This document shows, in pieces, positions 1 through 12,324 of a DNA stretch of 64,000 nt. The translations under genes were made by a program, and so were the position numbers. The notes below the pieces were generated by a model, which was not told where the DNA came from, did not search any database, and saw only the letters and a program-made list of their open reading frames with translations. Source of the stretch: Anisus vortex (lineage: Eukaryota > Mollusca > Gastropoda > Planorbidae); the NCBI GenBank assembly GCA_949126835.1, contig OX421506.1, positions 29,928,441-29,992,440 of the forward strand, given 5' to 3'. Each line of letters begins with the position of its first letter. Position 1 is the first letter of the stretch.

Positions 1-220
1 GACTATATACCAGGCGTCGACAACCTACGGCTCGCTTGGCACGCAGAGCGATTTCCAATGGCACGCGAAAGACCTCTAAAAAGGCTATTGACCTTTGAAT
101 TGTAAAACCCTTTTACACTAAATTGAGTGGCAGAGCAGTATGCCTTTTAGGCTGTTGGCACGCTGAATGAATCAGAAATCCTACTTTGGCACTCTGTTAT
201 CAAAAGGTTGCCGACCCCTG
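1..220 (-). mobile_element. hAT-like MITE, truncated by the window edge
   Basis: Ends at 220 with the inverted terminus GGTTGCCGACCCCTG. Internal GTGGCACGCTGAATGAAT, GGCACGCAGAGCGATTT and GGCACGCGAAAGACC blocks recur in the copies at 11104, 53000, 55155 and 55470. The terminus CAGGGGTCGGCAACC and 8-bp duplications at other copies are typical of hAT elements. Confidence 0.75.
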
Positions 221-1004
221 CTCTAGACAGTATTCACCCTTCTGATTAATTGTGTACGTTCTATCTGCTCTTTCTCTCTCTCTCTCCCTCTCTGTACATC
301 AATACAACACTACATCAATATATAGGTCCAACAGTATTGATCCAACAATTACACTACATTAATACATATGATTAGCAGTGCCACTGCACCAATTTAGGTA
401 CATACAGTAACTACATCTAAATTGTTCCGACAGTAACACTACATCGATGAATTAGTTCCATCATCAATATAATTCGCACATATAGATATGGCGTTAACAC
501 AACATCAATGTAGATAAATATATATAGGCTCAGCAGTATAACACCACACCGTTATTATTCTTATAACCCCGTGCAGCCAATAACCACGAAAAGGTGGGTA
601 ATGGTTTTTGTATCAGCATAAAATGATACAGCATACAGCAGCAACATTTAGAAATGGTAGCATAGATAAAAAGGTCAGTGTTGCGAAGTGTATGTTTGTT
701 TCTCTCTCATCTCTCTCTCCCTCTAAAGATATCTATATACTGGGTATATATAAACATGTGCAAATAAAAAAATGTTTTAACATTTTGGCATTCCGTCAAA
801 GTTTTGATCATCAAGAAAATCAGCTAGTTGGCAGCAATGTTGATGGCAAGAACATTAGAAGAAGTTTATTTTTAACTCTGGCTGAATAGATATTGGCACA
901 TGTTAAGAAGAATTTTCATGGATATAGAAATCTTTTAACATTATTTGGTAAGAAACTTTAGGGGTTATAACTGTATAGTTTATGATAGGTTGAAAGGCCT
1001 TTGA

Positions 1005-1090
1005 GAGCCCTTCAGAAACTGGTGAACTCTGCCCCATCCATCATATTATGGTCAATTAGGTCCGATGGGTACTGACCGCAGGCCTACTTT
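1005..1090 (+). mobile_element. SINE S1 3' remnant
   Basis: AGAAACTGGTGAACTCTGCC and CAATTAGGTCCGATGGGTAC match the 3' end of S1 copies at 18778 and 33282. Confidence 0.5.
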
Positions 1091-1147
1091 ATTTTACATT
1101 GGACTGTCAACACTTTCAATTGCGAATCGTTTTAGGAGTTTGTCTTT

Positions 1148-1310
1148 AAATGTTACAGACGCTCCTTCTTTACAGAAGATTATTGCGGTCTACGCTCATC
1201 CTTGGTTTAAGTATATTATTGAATTTTCGTGAGATTTTTAAATGATGTCAAGTTGTTTTTTTTCTGGTTTGTTCGGGTAACCCATTCCATGCCCGGATGC
1301 CACTCGGAAA
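1148..1310 (-). mobile_element. LINE 3' tail copy (CR1/jockey-like family)
   Basis: On the + strand it reads ACAGACGCTCCTTCTTTACA, GATTATTGCGGTCTACGCTC and GGTAACCCATTCCATGCCCG, the reverse complement of the 3' end of the 5230-5795 LINE, with base changes throughout. Confidence 0.8.
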
Positions 1311-1626
1311 GGAATATAACTTTTTTTGAGCTAATTCATCCATTCATATGCTATTAGTCCTCGGCTCGTTCTCATCTGTGTGTGTCATGTTCAACTACTC
1401 ACCCAGAACACACACACACCAACGCAAACAAACATACACACTCGGTTGGGGGGGAGTGGGGGGGGCTATTGCGTGCCATCATATGCTGCACCCGCCCCCT
1501 TTCTCTCTGTGTAAAACTGGCTAAGCCGCTACCTGATGTACCAGGTAAACACTCCTCAACAACTTTACAATGTGCTGACACGGCCGGTTTGGCGTGTTCT
1601 TTCATTCCTTCTGACTGACTTGAGTG

Positions 1627-1790
1627 CTGGGCCCATATATTGACGTAATATGCTACTATTGGGCCTTTAGTGTATAGATGTATTGCTACAAATGGGCCCC
1701 TAACTTGACGTAATGTACCATCGGGCCTAACTTGACGTAATGTACTATCGGGCCTAACTTGACGTAATGTACTATCGGGCCTAAAATGTA
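1627..1790. repeat. 27-bp tandem repeat containing TTGACGTAAT
   Basis: About four to five units of GGGCCTAACTTGACGTAATG plus TACTATC, the outer ones diverged (ATATTGACGTAATATGC). Each unit holds TGACGTAA, a CRE/ATF-type half palindrome. A minus-strand ORF through it is a period-three effect (27-bp unit). Confidence 0.8.
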
Positions 1791-2692
1791 TATTTTGGCA
1801 CTATTGGGGCTAAGTATAAGTGTAGTCTTAGTCTTATATCGATGTGGCGTTATCTTCACCTTTATAATAACAGTCGAACAGTCCATTACATAATTTTTGT
1901 ACGAATTGAGATGACACACTCGTGTCATAACTTTCGTTTCGACTTTTAAATATTAGAGTTCTATAATTATTCGCTTAATACCCAGGCTCCTTATGTAAAT
2001 ACAATTTGTTTCTTCCGAAAAAAAAAATGTTTAGGGTCCAGAAATCCTAATTGTAGGCCTATCTACAAAAATTGCACCTTAAAGAAAGGGATAACATCAT
2101 CTCATTATTCAGATGTGTGTGCAACGTTTTTCTTCATTGCGCCCGTATAAGAAATTTGATTCAACGAGACGAGACAAACATTGTGAATATTTATTTGTAC
2201 ACTTTTAATACAATGCATTAAAAACAACAACAACTGTGTTTAGAAATTCTATGGGGCGACAGTTAAAAAAAAAAAACCTGGTGTCGTGATGTGGCCCGCT
2301 GGCCTCCTATTGCGTCCCCGCGAACTAATTGTTTAAGTGTTAACGATAAATCAGGATGGAAAGCATTATTTATTCAAATCGGTCAAGAAACCTATTGGAT
2401 AGATCCACACACAAAAAAAAAGGTTTACTTATAGTAGGCCTAAAGTTATATTCAAATAAAACATATTCCGTGTGTAACACAAGTTAGGCCTACTATACAA
2501 ATATATAATTTGATTAGAATAAATTGCCTGCTTCAGCATTAAAACGTGTATTTTTTAGCTCACATTAACTTTTCAGTTTGACAAGATCCTCCTTTGAGAT
2601 TATGACTTCTCATTTAATCAACGATTATAGTAAGATGGGCTGACTGCTTTTATATTTCTGCTGTTAGATAACTTGAAGTTGGCCTACTCAGT

Positions 2693-2900
2693 TTCGGGAA
2701 TTTCCGATCGCACTCGGTTCACTAGACTTCCGGTTTAGTAATTCGCCATGATTATCTCAATGGAAAATTAAAATTAAAAGTTGTATACACCGGAAGTCTT
2801 TAGGCACGTTTAGGAGTCATTTAGGACAGCGTTATTGGCTGCGCACGGAAAACAACAACGCTTAAGCTCTAAAAATAGAACAAGAAGTCTTTGGTTTAAC
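2693..2900. repeat. Unclassified interspersed repeat, copy 1
   Basis: Shares about 200 colinear bases with 48355-48560: GGGAATTTCCGATCGC, AAAATTAAAATTAAAAGT, CAGCGTTATTGGCTGCGCAC and CTCTAAAAATAGAACAAG. No terminal repeats or coding potential recognised. Confidence 0.6.
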
Positions 2901-3647
2901 GGCGATTCTTTTTACTACTAAATAATTTCTACTGTTTAAATTCTATTCTCGTGGCTTGAAAAAACTCACACCACCATCCCCAAACCACCGCAAACCCCAT
3001 CAAACATCATAATACAAGACATTCTTAACCTTTGTCTCGTCCTAAACAAAAGCGTCATTCATGGCCATGACAGAGTGCGGCTATTTATAGGTACTGGGTG
3101 TTATCCCAAGATACCCACAGAATAAGTCGCAGAAATAATATCATCGCGTCAGTGGAAATTACGTTTCACAATTTGTCCCCATTGTACTCAGTACACTTAG
3201 TACCCAGGGAAACATCGCCATTTTTTGTTGTACTTAAGGAATATCGATAGTTAAGTGGCGCTCTACGTATGCTTTTGTGTGTAGGTGTAAGTAACTGAAT
3301 ATATTATATTATTATAACGAAACGCGTCTTTGCCTAACCTCGGGGGGTTAATTACTTTTGCTTTTTTTTCAAAAGTCTCAAATCAAATCATGGAACTCAC
3401 ACACTAAAAAAAATACATACAAAATAAGCAATCTAATTTATGACATGAATTTTTAGGCTTTATTACAAGTTATTATTTACATTTAACAAAAGTAACACTA
3501 TTTGTGATAATCATTACATTTAGAAACACCCCAGGAGAGACGATTGATAAAAGCAAAGTAGTATCGTACATAAACAACATAAATACATTAAGCATTGAGT
3601 TCTAACATATAATCTACAATAACCTGAATAGTCTGATAGACCTTTCC

Positions 3648-3755
3648 ATGGTAATGGTAATGGTAATTTATATAGCGCTTCTATCCATGCTATTTTAGAA
3701 TGCTCAGTGCGCTCTAGAAGACTATTAATCTGTGAGAGGTTTCACTGCTTCCATA
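3648..3755 (-). mobile_element. SINE S2 3' part
   Basis: GGTAATGGTAATGGTAATTT, ATAGCGCTTCTATCCATGCT and CAGTGCGCTCTAGAAGACTA, nearly identical to 32128-32230; the tRNA-like head is missing. Confidence 0.75.
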
Positions 3756-4282
3756 GATCTATACAGATTTTTCTTGTCTCATCCATGCAATGACAGTTTC
3801 ATTTTCTCATTCTTCCGGAGTCGCTTTTCGGTAGGGAGCGGATTTCCTGAACACACCAGACGGCTAGAACCAACAGTTTGATTAAAACCCTAAGATCAAT
3901 ATAAGACTTCACACAAACCATGGATACGCGAACAAAGCAGTAATCTTCTGTACATAAGGAACCTATGTACTTCTGTAAAACATATATTAAATAATAATGG
4001 TTATGGATATAGCGCTTCTATCCTTACTATTACATTGAGCAAGCTCAGATAGCTCAACATGAATTATCCTTGGGGTACAGATAACTGTCTTTCCAGCTCT
4101 GATTTTAAATTGTTGGAGTCCTGGCATTGTGTTGGCCACACGTTTTGATTGTATGTAGGCCTAATGATTACTGACACTTGAAAAGAAATATACCATAGTT
4201 CATCTTGACCTGTAGTCTGTAGATTGCTGTTTAAAAAAAATTATCTGATAAATTGTGTGAGTTTAAATTAATGTTCCTCATG

Positions 4283-4700
4283 TTATATTTAATAATAATA
4301 ATAATAATAATAATATTTGTATAGCGCTGCCAACAAACATAATGTAAGCTCAGAGCGCATTTAACATACAACTAAGAATACGGATATTACCCTAGGCCAG
4401 GTGACAGAGCTAAATTGATGATTAAAAAAGACAAAACAAATAAATGTAGCATTAACCGACCCAACCCATAAATAAGACAGTAAGTTTCTAAAGCATGTTA
4501 AATGTTATCTAAGGTAAATATTGAAATAATGAGTTTTTAAGTTCTGTTTGAAAGTAAGAGTAGAGCTTGTTCGCCTCAGTTGAATGGGAAGTTGATTCCA
4601 CACCTTCGGACCGGATACTGAGAAGGCACAAACTAATACGCCTCACTCCGAATGCACGATCTCGTTCGGAAATCGTTCCGGAAACACCCGGGAACGTTTG
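4283..4700 (-). repeat. L2-like LINE/SINE 3' segment with (ATT)n tail
   Basis: AATAATAATAATAATATTTG, TATAGCGCTGCCAACAAACA, AAGCTCAGAGCGCATTTAAC, then TTTTTAAGTTCTGTTTGAAA and CACACCTTCGGACCGGATAC. The minus-strand 3' end GCGCTATACAAATATT is an L2-type terminus. A second copy without the tail is at 21747-22000. The 63-codon ORF at 4567 is part of the repeat. Confidence 0.6.
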
Positions 4701-5082
4701 CAGGAGGCTATCCTGTCGTTTTTTTTGCGCGAGCCTATGTTCTAATGGGGCAAATTAAAGTAATTAAACAACCCCTAAAAACAACGATTTCGCATTAATC
4801 GTCTGTATGCATTTCTGTGATGCATGCCTTAGACTTCCGAAGATTTTACTCTTTACAAAGTAAGAAACACTTAGAGTCTAACCTAACACAGATGTCATTA
4901 TTTCCCTACACAGTTGACATTGTTTCGTAGGGTTTGTTTACATTAGCATCTACTTTTCTTCTCGTGCGTTTGTTTGTCTTCATCTAATGTCATCGCCATG
5001 ACAACTACACAATGGCTGTTTTGTGTGTGTGTGTATGTGCGTGTGTTTATTTTGCGTAGTATCTCCCACTGCATCTCTGAAG

Positions 5083-6444
5083 CAGGGTTGCCAGATAAAA
5101 TTTTATGAATAATCCAAACAACTGCCAAAAATAATCCAAATTTCAAAGAAATAATCCAAAATTTGAAAGTTGCGGAAAACTCATTAACTTACATCAACTC
5201 AAGAAGGGTAGGGGTGCAAAGCAAGATGGGTATGGGTGCCATGTAATAAGAATATAAAACTAAAATGCTATCTCACATTACTTAGGCCTATACTAGAATA
5301 TGCAGCATCTGTATGGGACCCATCAACTAAGGAAAACATTACAAAATTAGAACAAATTCAAAAAAGAGCTGCAATGTTCATAACTAGTGAATATTCCCAA
5401 TTGACAAGAGTAACATCATTAGTCAAATCACTAAACCTAGAAACACTTGAGGACAGAAGGGCAAAGAGTAAAGTAGTAATAATACATAAGGCATTAAACT
5501 CTAATTTAGAAATACAACACAATAACAACCTGTTGCAATGCTCAGATAAACATAAAAACAAAAACACTTTCCTTGTCCCTTATGCGAGAACAAATGCATA
5601 TAAGTACTCTTTCTTCCCGAGTGGCATTCGGGCATGGAATGGTTTGCCTGAACAAATCAGGAAAACCAATAACCTAACAGCATTTAAAACATTAATAAAA
5701 ATGCAAGACTAGACTAGGACCACGGATGAGCGTAGGACGCAATAATCTTCTTTATAGAAGGAGCGTCTGTAATGTATAAGATATAAGATATAAGAGGTTA
5801 GGTTGGGAGTAACCAGTTGTCTTTATATTACCATACATAGGGGTGGGTGTAGCATGCAATGGGAGAGTAAGGGGAGGGGGTTAATTATCTTAGGGCTAAC
5901 ACTTCTGATTACAACAGATAAATTGGGTTACTAGTATCATCCCCATAGGATCGGCATTCAAGGCCACCTTATCGTTGTAATTTCTAGTAAATACATCCTG
6001 AAAATACATGGTGAGGTCGGACATCGCCAAGCACTTATCTTAGAAACAAGAAAAGGCGAGTAAATGTGACCGTATGTGTAGGTGAAAGGGGAAAATACAC
6101 AAAATATATGGGTTAATAGGAATGGCCTACAATGGTTACAGGTGATGGGGCAGAATAACAATGACAAAAAAAACATACTTTCACACGCATCCAATCAAAC
6201 TTCGTTCTGGGCCAGATAGCCTTTGTTTTATTTTAACCAGGCAAGTTGGCTTAGACCTACATGAATTTTTTTTAAATTAAATTATTTTATTAGATAAAAT
6301 GTAAAGTATGAAGTGTTAAGTCCTGGAAGGCAAAAAAATCCAAAAATAATCCAAAAATCCAAACCTAAAATTACAATCCAAACTTGTCAAAAATAATCCA
6401 AAAACAGGCAGTTTGGATTAAAATAATCCAATCTGGCAACCCTG
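5083..6444. mobile_element. hAT-like element with ATAATCC-rich termini, containing a LINE fragment
   Basis: Starts CAGGGTTGCCAGAT at 5083 and ends ATCTGGCAACCCTG at 6444. The inverted match extends inward as repeated AATAATCCAAA motifs for about 60 bases on each side. Adjacent flanks share ctgaag. The interior holds a CR1/jockey-like LINE 3' piece (5230-5795) and about 600 bp of unassigned sequence. No transposase was seen. Confidence 0.7.
5230..5795 (+). pseudogene. CR1/jockey-like LINE: reverse transcriptase C-terminus and 3' tail
   Basis: The open frame 5236-5712 reads CYLTLLRPILEYAASVWDP, IQKRAAMFIT, LNLETLEDRRAKSK and YKYSFFPSGIRAWNGLPEQI, the standard thumb/C-terminal region of non-LTR retrotransposon reverse transcriptases of the CR1/jockey group. 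The catalytic palm is missing, so this is a 5'-truncated insertion. The 3' UTR ends in a TAAGATATAAGATATAAGA tail. It is the longest copy in the window and the key to the shorter tails listed below. Confidence 0.88.
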
Positions 6445-7899
6445 CCTGAAGTGGTCCCGAAGAACCGGGTAAAAGTAGCTTAAACTGGAAATGCTTACAA
6501 AACAAATACATCTTAATCTTTTACAATTTGAATTATTATTATTATTTCTAAAACAAATATTTCAGCTAATCCACCTGCACTTAGCTGCACTTTCATGTGT
6601 TACACTTATCCAGATAAATAAACATTTGCAGCCTTTGTACTTGTTCACCTGGAATTCCGTACGACCTCCTTAAAAACGTCGCCATTTTTTTTTCTTTTCT
6701 TCAAATTTCATTTGAAAAGAGTTTTGACAATAGCCCGAGGAAAGTGACTTAACACTGCAGCGGCTACATTCCCATGAGTCTGCTAACAGGCATGCGGGAT
6801 TCGTGAGCCCTTATGTAAATATGCATTAGCTACCTCTACTTTTTTGTGTCATTTTCTTCGTCTGAGAACGATCGAATTAAGTTAATAGTAAGTCTGTATC
6901 GGTCTACTCTGTTCTCTTTAGTAGGCCTGATGATTACACATTGTCACTAAACACTATATGGCAGAGTTTCACTCAAAAGATTCCGGGTCTCGGCCCGGTA
7001 TCGGGCAACGAAATCAAAATCCGTGTCGTATACGTCTTATAAACTTTGTAGCGGGCAAACTCATTATGACTGCATGGGTAGTTACAGTGTATTTGAAAAT
7101 TAATTTTAGCCGGTTCGGCTAACCGGGCACAGATATGCTAATAGTTTATAAAGACAATCAGATTGGTGTACTAGTGTTTTCACCAGCTTAGCCGTATTTG
7201 CTGTGTTAGCTGTTGCTGTGTTAGCTGTGGCTGTTGCTGTGTTAGCTGTTGAGCTGTAGAGTCATATCCTTGAGAGACATACTGTTGTATCGCTGGCACT
7301 TGAAAGCGGGTTAAGCCAAGACCACCGTAACCTCTGGCCTTAGGTTGCCGACCTCCGGTCAACACCACATATTTGTAATTCCATGTAAATGTAGCCAACG
7401 GGTTTTCAGTACAGTTTAACTTTACGTCATGCCTTTACGCCATGCACTGCTGTAAAGAAGCAGTACGTGATTCAACTGACTGTATTATACATCTGTAACT
7501 TGCTATATACCCTTGTAATATTGTAACCAGATCTCAAAAGGAGGAAGGATATTGGGTGGCGGTGGTGGAGGTGATAGGCTTGCAGTTTCTGTTACCAATT
7601 TACCAATAATATTTTAGTTATCTTCCAAAGTCAGTTCTTGGTACCATAATCCCATCACGTCTTAATTTGTTCACAACATGTTCGCTAATAATCAACTTCA
7701 ACGCGCGGATGCAGCCGTTTGCTATTACCGCGTAGACTGCTCAGGTAAACTAAAACTCACACACAATTCCCTGTAAAAGAGCATTTCTTTCTAAAGTAAA
7801 TACTCTGTGAATCACCACTCTACATTGGCTGTTTGTTTGTTTACGGCCAATGGAATCAGTACTTTGAGCATATGGTAAAGTAAAAGTATCCCAAATCAG

Positions 7900-8130
7900 A
7901 CCAATTTGATCTATAGAACACGTGACGCAGCGTTCACAAGTTTCCGTGCCCACTGCATACGACCGAATTGTGTGGCCACCCCATGGCCCAGCCGCTTTTT
8001 CTATACCCCGACTACTGTCTGGTACCCATCAGAGTTGTGAAACTCAGCGACAATACTAAACTGCCTTCATCATGAACCAAACCTAGTACCTTTCGTACGC
8101 CAGTCGAGCGCGCTGCCACTCGACCACAGT
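7900..8130 (-). mobile_element. tRNA-derived SINE (family S1)
   Basis: On the + strand GCAGCGTTCACAAGTTTCC, GGTACCCATCAGAGTTGTG and CGTACGCCAGTCGAGCGCGC. The reverse complement has a tRNA-like head with an A-box-like GTGGCAGCGCGCTCG and B-box-like GGTTTGGTTC. Shared with the other S1 copies listed below. Confidence 0.72.
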
Positions 8131-8363
8131 TTCCCACTTGAGCATATTGACTCCTGCCCTTCCTCCCCCTCCTCCCTGTTATTCGGCCTTGTATATTACA
8201 CCCACTCCAACTCCACTTACTCCACTTCAACACAAATTTTCACACATAAAATGTATTCTAAGCTTCATGAATACAGATAGTGCAGAGTGTAGAGTAGGCC
8301 TAGTGCGCTTTAAGAATGTGTATCAAGACAATCCTAATCTAATAATAACATTGAGAAATTAAA

Positions 8364-8640
8364 ACTTAGAAATACAACACAATAACAATAACAATAAACA
8401 ATAACATGAGGTCAAAAACAATTTTCCTTATCCCGAATGTAAGAACAAATACGTATTATAAGTGCTCTTTCTTTCCGAGTGGCATCTCGGACATGGAATG
8501 GGTTTGCCTAAACAAATCCGTAACTTAACATAATTTAATGAAAAAACTAATCGGGGTGCAGGACTGGACTTAAACCACAGATAAGCGTGGGACGCATTAA
8601 TTTAGAAGGAGCGTCTGTGACATGTAAGATAAGAAATTTT
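8364..8640 (+). mobile_element. LINE 3' tail copy
   Basis: Contains TTAGAAATACAACACAATAA, GTGGCATCTCGGACATGGAA and GAAGGAGCGTCTGTGA, colinear with the last 270 bases of the 5230-5795 LINE, with deletions. The coding part is frameshifted. Confidence 0.82.
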
Positions 8641-8846
8641 AACGTGATCTGGTTTACACGTAAGCTACTCGTGCGTTTCTCTTACATAAAAAAAAAATTA
8701 GTAAACACCAAATTACAATTTTAATTTCTTAAAACCTTTACGGCCAATTTTCTTTTAGACAAGAGGATATGTAAACTCACTATCGTCTAACCATCTCCGG
8801 AGATTTGAAAAAACCCCTGCTGGCTCAGCTAAGAGTTATCAGTCCA

Positions 8847-9048
8847 TGGTGGAAAGTGCCGTTACTAGGGATTTGGGGGCCCGGGGGGCTTGGCCTCTTG
8901 AGGGGCCCCTGCATTTTGACATTCGACATTATGACATGAGAAATTCTGACAATTCGGACACTCCTTTCGGGGCCCCCCTCAAGTAGGGGCCCGGGGGACT
9001 TTCGAATTTGGACCACCCCCATCCCTTCCACTAGCTACGCCACTGCAT
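8847..9048 (-). repeat. GC-rich interspersed repeat with GTGGCGTAGCTAG end
   Basis: On the minus strand it begins CAGTGGCGTAGCTAGTGG, followed by long G and C blocks (GGGGCCC at both ends of the body), and ends near CTAGTAACGGCAC. This GTGGCGTAGC opening is shared by non-autonomous repeats in many animals; the superfamily cannot be settled here. Composition contrasts strongly with the AT-rich surroundings. Confidence 0.5.
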
Positions 9049-9904
9049 GGTGGTATAACTTCTAATACAGGAATGACAGTTTGTTAAAAAAAAAAGGAAT
9101 AAGACCAAATGCTTGCGTTGATTATTCTTTACAGTGTGTTACTGAGTGGGTGTGGAAGTAACAAATAAATAGCCCTACATTATCGTGGGTAGGGGGATTT
9201 TACTGTTAACATTTAAAGGCGCCTGTGACACGCTAAACGCAGAGCAGAGCAAGACTCACGCACTCACTTGACTCACACACATAAAAGTACACTCCCGGTA
9301 CACAACACATACGTAGCGCTAACACACGGCTCATTTACGAACACACGTGCGCAAACAAGCTGGCTGACAAATACACACACACATACGTACACAGAATACA
9401 GCTCACTCTCAACACAACACACATACGCACGCATACACACACGCACGCATACACACACGCTTGCCTTCCCGCTTCAACTGTTAAACACTAGCCACTGTTT
9501 GAAAAACCAACTCCATCCGCTCCCTCTCCCCCTCTTCGCTTTCCGCATTTTCTCATTCCACCTTCTGTATACAACATACAAGGTCATCCCCGTGTCTCGT
9601 TACCTTTTTGTTCTTGAGGGATTCGGTGAGGTAAAATGGGGAGGGGGGGGGGGGGCGACCAGGGTAATTAAATGGCTCCTTTTTATTTACACCCGGGGGG
9701 AGACTGTACGTGCTAATAGCATTTCGAATGCACGATAAAATTTTCTATTAGCATGTCGAGATAAAAGTAGACTTTGAATTTGAATACTTTTATTTTTTAT
9801 CAGCCGGTGGTTTTCCTGTTGTTTTTCTTTTGGTCCGTGCACCCACTATCAAGTATCCGTAGGTAAAATAAAGATGGCTAACAGTGCGTTGTGCTGGACG
9901 TACG

Positions 9905-10022
9905 CCGTTTACACAGTAGCCCGTTAACACGAAGGAAAGCTGTGGCTGCCGGATGGTCAGTGCCGTGTACACAGTAGCCAGTTAACACGAAGAAAAACTG
10001 TGGCTGCCGGCTGGCCAGTGCC
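9905..10022. repeat. 58-59 bp tandem duplication
   Basis: Two units, each with ACACAGTAGCC(C/A)GTTAACACG and CTGTGGCTGCCGG; about 85 percent alike by eye. Function not evident. Confidence 0.75.
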
Positions 10023-10253
10023 GGTGCTGACATCTGTGAGGTTTGAATGAGGGCGTCGAGTCTTAATCTGCACGGTAGGCTGGAATGTTGAGCAAAGGAA
10101 CATTTTCCGGATTGTCCAGTTTTGAATTAAAAAACAACAACAACTCTGCCTTTTGACGCGCTAAATGGAGGCACTTCTTAGGGCTTGGCGGTTCCACCTG
10201 TTGCCCAACCCTGGTAGAAAATGCGAGCGTAGTCCGCAGCATATGCTATATGA

Positions 10254-10601
10254 CAAGGGTCGGGAACCCATGGCTCGCGAGCCAGATGTGGCTCTTTTGA
10301 TGGCTGCATCTGGCTCGCAGACAAATGTTCGATTATTAAAAAAAATGTTTTAATAGACTTTTTGATCTACATATTAATTGCATATCAATATTTCAATCTA
10401 CAAACGAGCTAAAGTCTACTGCACCTCAGCATTAGAAGAATTCAGAGACATAATTATTGTAATTTTTGTGTTGAAATTACACAAAATGCACACATTTACT
10501 TGAATTTTTAGTTTTAAACATAATGTATGGCTCTCACAGAATTACTTTTCAAAATATGTGGTATCCATGGCTCCCTAAGAAAAAAAGGTTCCCGACCCCT
10601 G
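10254..10601 (+). mobile_element. hAT-like MITE with perfect 8-bp target duplication
   Basis: Begins CAAGGGTCGGGAACC and ends GGTTCCCGACCCCTG, with ctatatga repeated exactly at both flanks (10246-10253 and 10602-10609). Internal GGCTCGCGAGCC palindrome at 10271 and GGCTCTCACAGAATTAC block near the 3' end. A different family from the GTGCCAA-type MITEs. Confidence 0.85.
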
Positions 10602-11103
10602 CTATATGATATAGCCTACGATAAGATTAAACATGACATAGAACCTAAGAAATAGCCTTAACAATAACAAGAACTACTAAAAACCAACGATAGCGTGGTT
10701 TATGACGCGGTATAACGTTGCCGTCTGCACCGTGCCGTACGGTAGCTGTACCGGAGTATGTTGGTTACATATCAGACATGTATGCACGAGTGCACTATCA
10801 AAGGTCGGGCGTCACGACATGTCGTAATAACCTGTTCACAGTAAGCGATGCAGCATACAGAAACTGCGTTGTAGGTGATACAAGTGTCGGAAGGAAATGT
10901 ATTCTTGTAATTATAATCGTTTAATGGGGGGTGGGATTATAATGTTCATAGAATTGGCGTCCTTTGAAGGACGTTGGGCCTACATGTATATCTGTGTGTG
11001 TGTGTGTGTGTTTGTAGCAGTAGATCATAAAAAAGCTCTTATCGCCCTTTACTGTTTATATGTCCCCCAAATTACGCTATATTATTTTTCAAACATCATT
11101 CAG

Positions 11104-11312
11104 CAGGGGCTGGCAACCTCTTCATATTAGTGTGCCAAATTATGAATTCTAATTTATTCAGCGTGCCAAGAGACTAAGCTATTTTGCTGTTGTAGCACTC
11201 AATTTCGTGTATTCAAAATACTTGAATTGCCTTTTGGGTGGTCTTTCGCGTGCCATTGTAAATTGCTCTGCGTGCCAAGTCTGGCACGCGTTCTATAGGT
11301 TGCCGACCCCTG
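11104..11312 (+). mobile_element. hAT-like MITE, complete 209-bp copy
   Basis: Begins CAGGGGCTGGCAACC and ends GGTTGCCGACCCCTG, with the same internal GCGTGCCAAG and TTGAATTGCC blocks as the copy at the left edge. The flanking eight bases do not match, so the duplication has decayed or the copy has been rearranged. Non-coding; the minus-strand ORF over it is accidental. Confidence 0.8.
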
Positions 11313-12324
11313 GTCTATAGGTTTTGATATATCACGTTTCCGGTTCTTTAAAAAAAAAACAACTAGACATAATAAAAAAAAACGTTTGGGAATTTCCGAT
11401 AGCACATGCGAATAATAGGAGCGATTCAGTAAAATCCTCTACTCTCGTAAAATGGAGAAGCTGATGCGATGGGTTCGTCCATTAGTCGCTAAAAATATCG
11501 AGGGTTTACTGAACGCAGCCTAGAGATTTAATTAAATCACAATTACTGATTATAAGGAATACACAAGCTATTCAATACAAAGAATAAAGATGTACGGATA
11601 CATGTAAAACGCAAGTCTTCTGTATAGTATAGAAAGAGGGGGTCTGTAAAATATTTTCAGATACGTACCAGCCTGTTAGCTGTAATAATACTGAAACATA
11701 GCAGGTGGTGGTGACCTTATGAGCTACGAATAGCCTGGAATTTGCTGCAATACTGAATCGATCATTTTCATTCGTTTCTTTTCATTGAAATGAGATAAGC
11801 ACATGTACATCGCAGATTCTGATAATGAGATGGCAGTAGTTTTTTTTTTTTACAGCATCTAATCTGTGTTTACAAAAACTATACGCTGGCACGGGTAATA
11901 GCCTCGTTTTAACAGGAAGCTGACCCTTTGACCCCGGATGTGTGTACGGCCACCTGGTGTAGGTTTCATGGAGTCATCTCCCTTTGCGCACAACCCTATT
12001 ACCCCCTCTCCTACACATACATACCGTGTAAAGGTACTCACGCCCGCGCGATAGCACTCTGGCGCGATTTGTCAGCGTTTCAAGAATGTTCTGTATTAGC
12101 CTACACGTATCTTCTTTTTTTATTTCTACTCCAGACTCTTCAGAGGATCTCTAAATTCAAATACATGTTCATAAAACCACGCACTGGAATCAGTGAAATG
12201 TTTCCTTGTGGCACCGCTCCGGAAAATGTAGATTATAATTATATACTTTGGAGCTGCTCCCACTCCTTTTCCTTGTATGCCATTCTTTCCGGCGAAACTT
12301 CTGGCGGCCCAAAAACAACAACCA

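Larger units (their letters stand above)
221..5082. other. Non-coding region: no gene seen; scattered repeats
   Basis: No ORF here shows a domain, codon bias or splice structure. Contents apart from entries listed separately: CT-rich tract near 265-295 and 700-722, CA/G-rich low-complexity block 1380-1620 with open frames on both strands caused by composition, and AT-rich unique DNA at 1800-2690, 2900-3640 and 4760-5080. Either the 5' flank of the LamG-module gene or a long 5' intron. Confidence 0.6.

Noticed and set aside
5236..5712. 158-codon ORF as a host gene
   Set aside because: Its sequence is the C-terminus of a LINE reverse transcriptase and many truncated copies occur in the window.
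9268..9738. 156-codon ORF
   Set aside because: Coded mainly by CA-rich low-complexity DNA (runs of HTHT), and the opposite strand is open too.
10718..10924. 68-codon ORF with normal-looking composition
   Set aside because: No recognisable domain, no splice signals around it and no repeat in the gene; support is insufficient.
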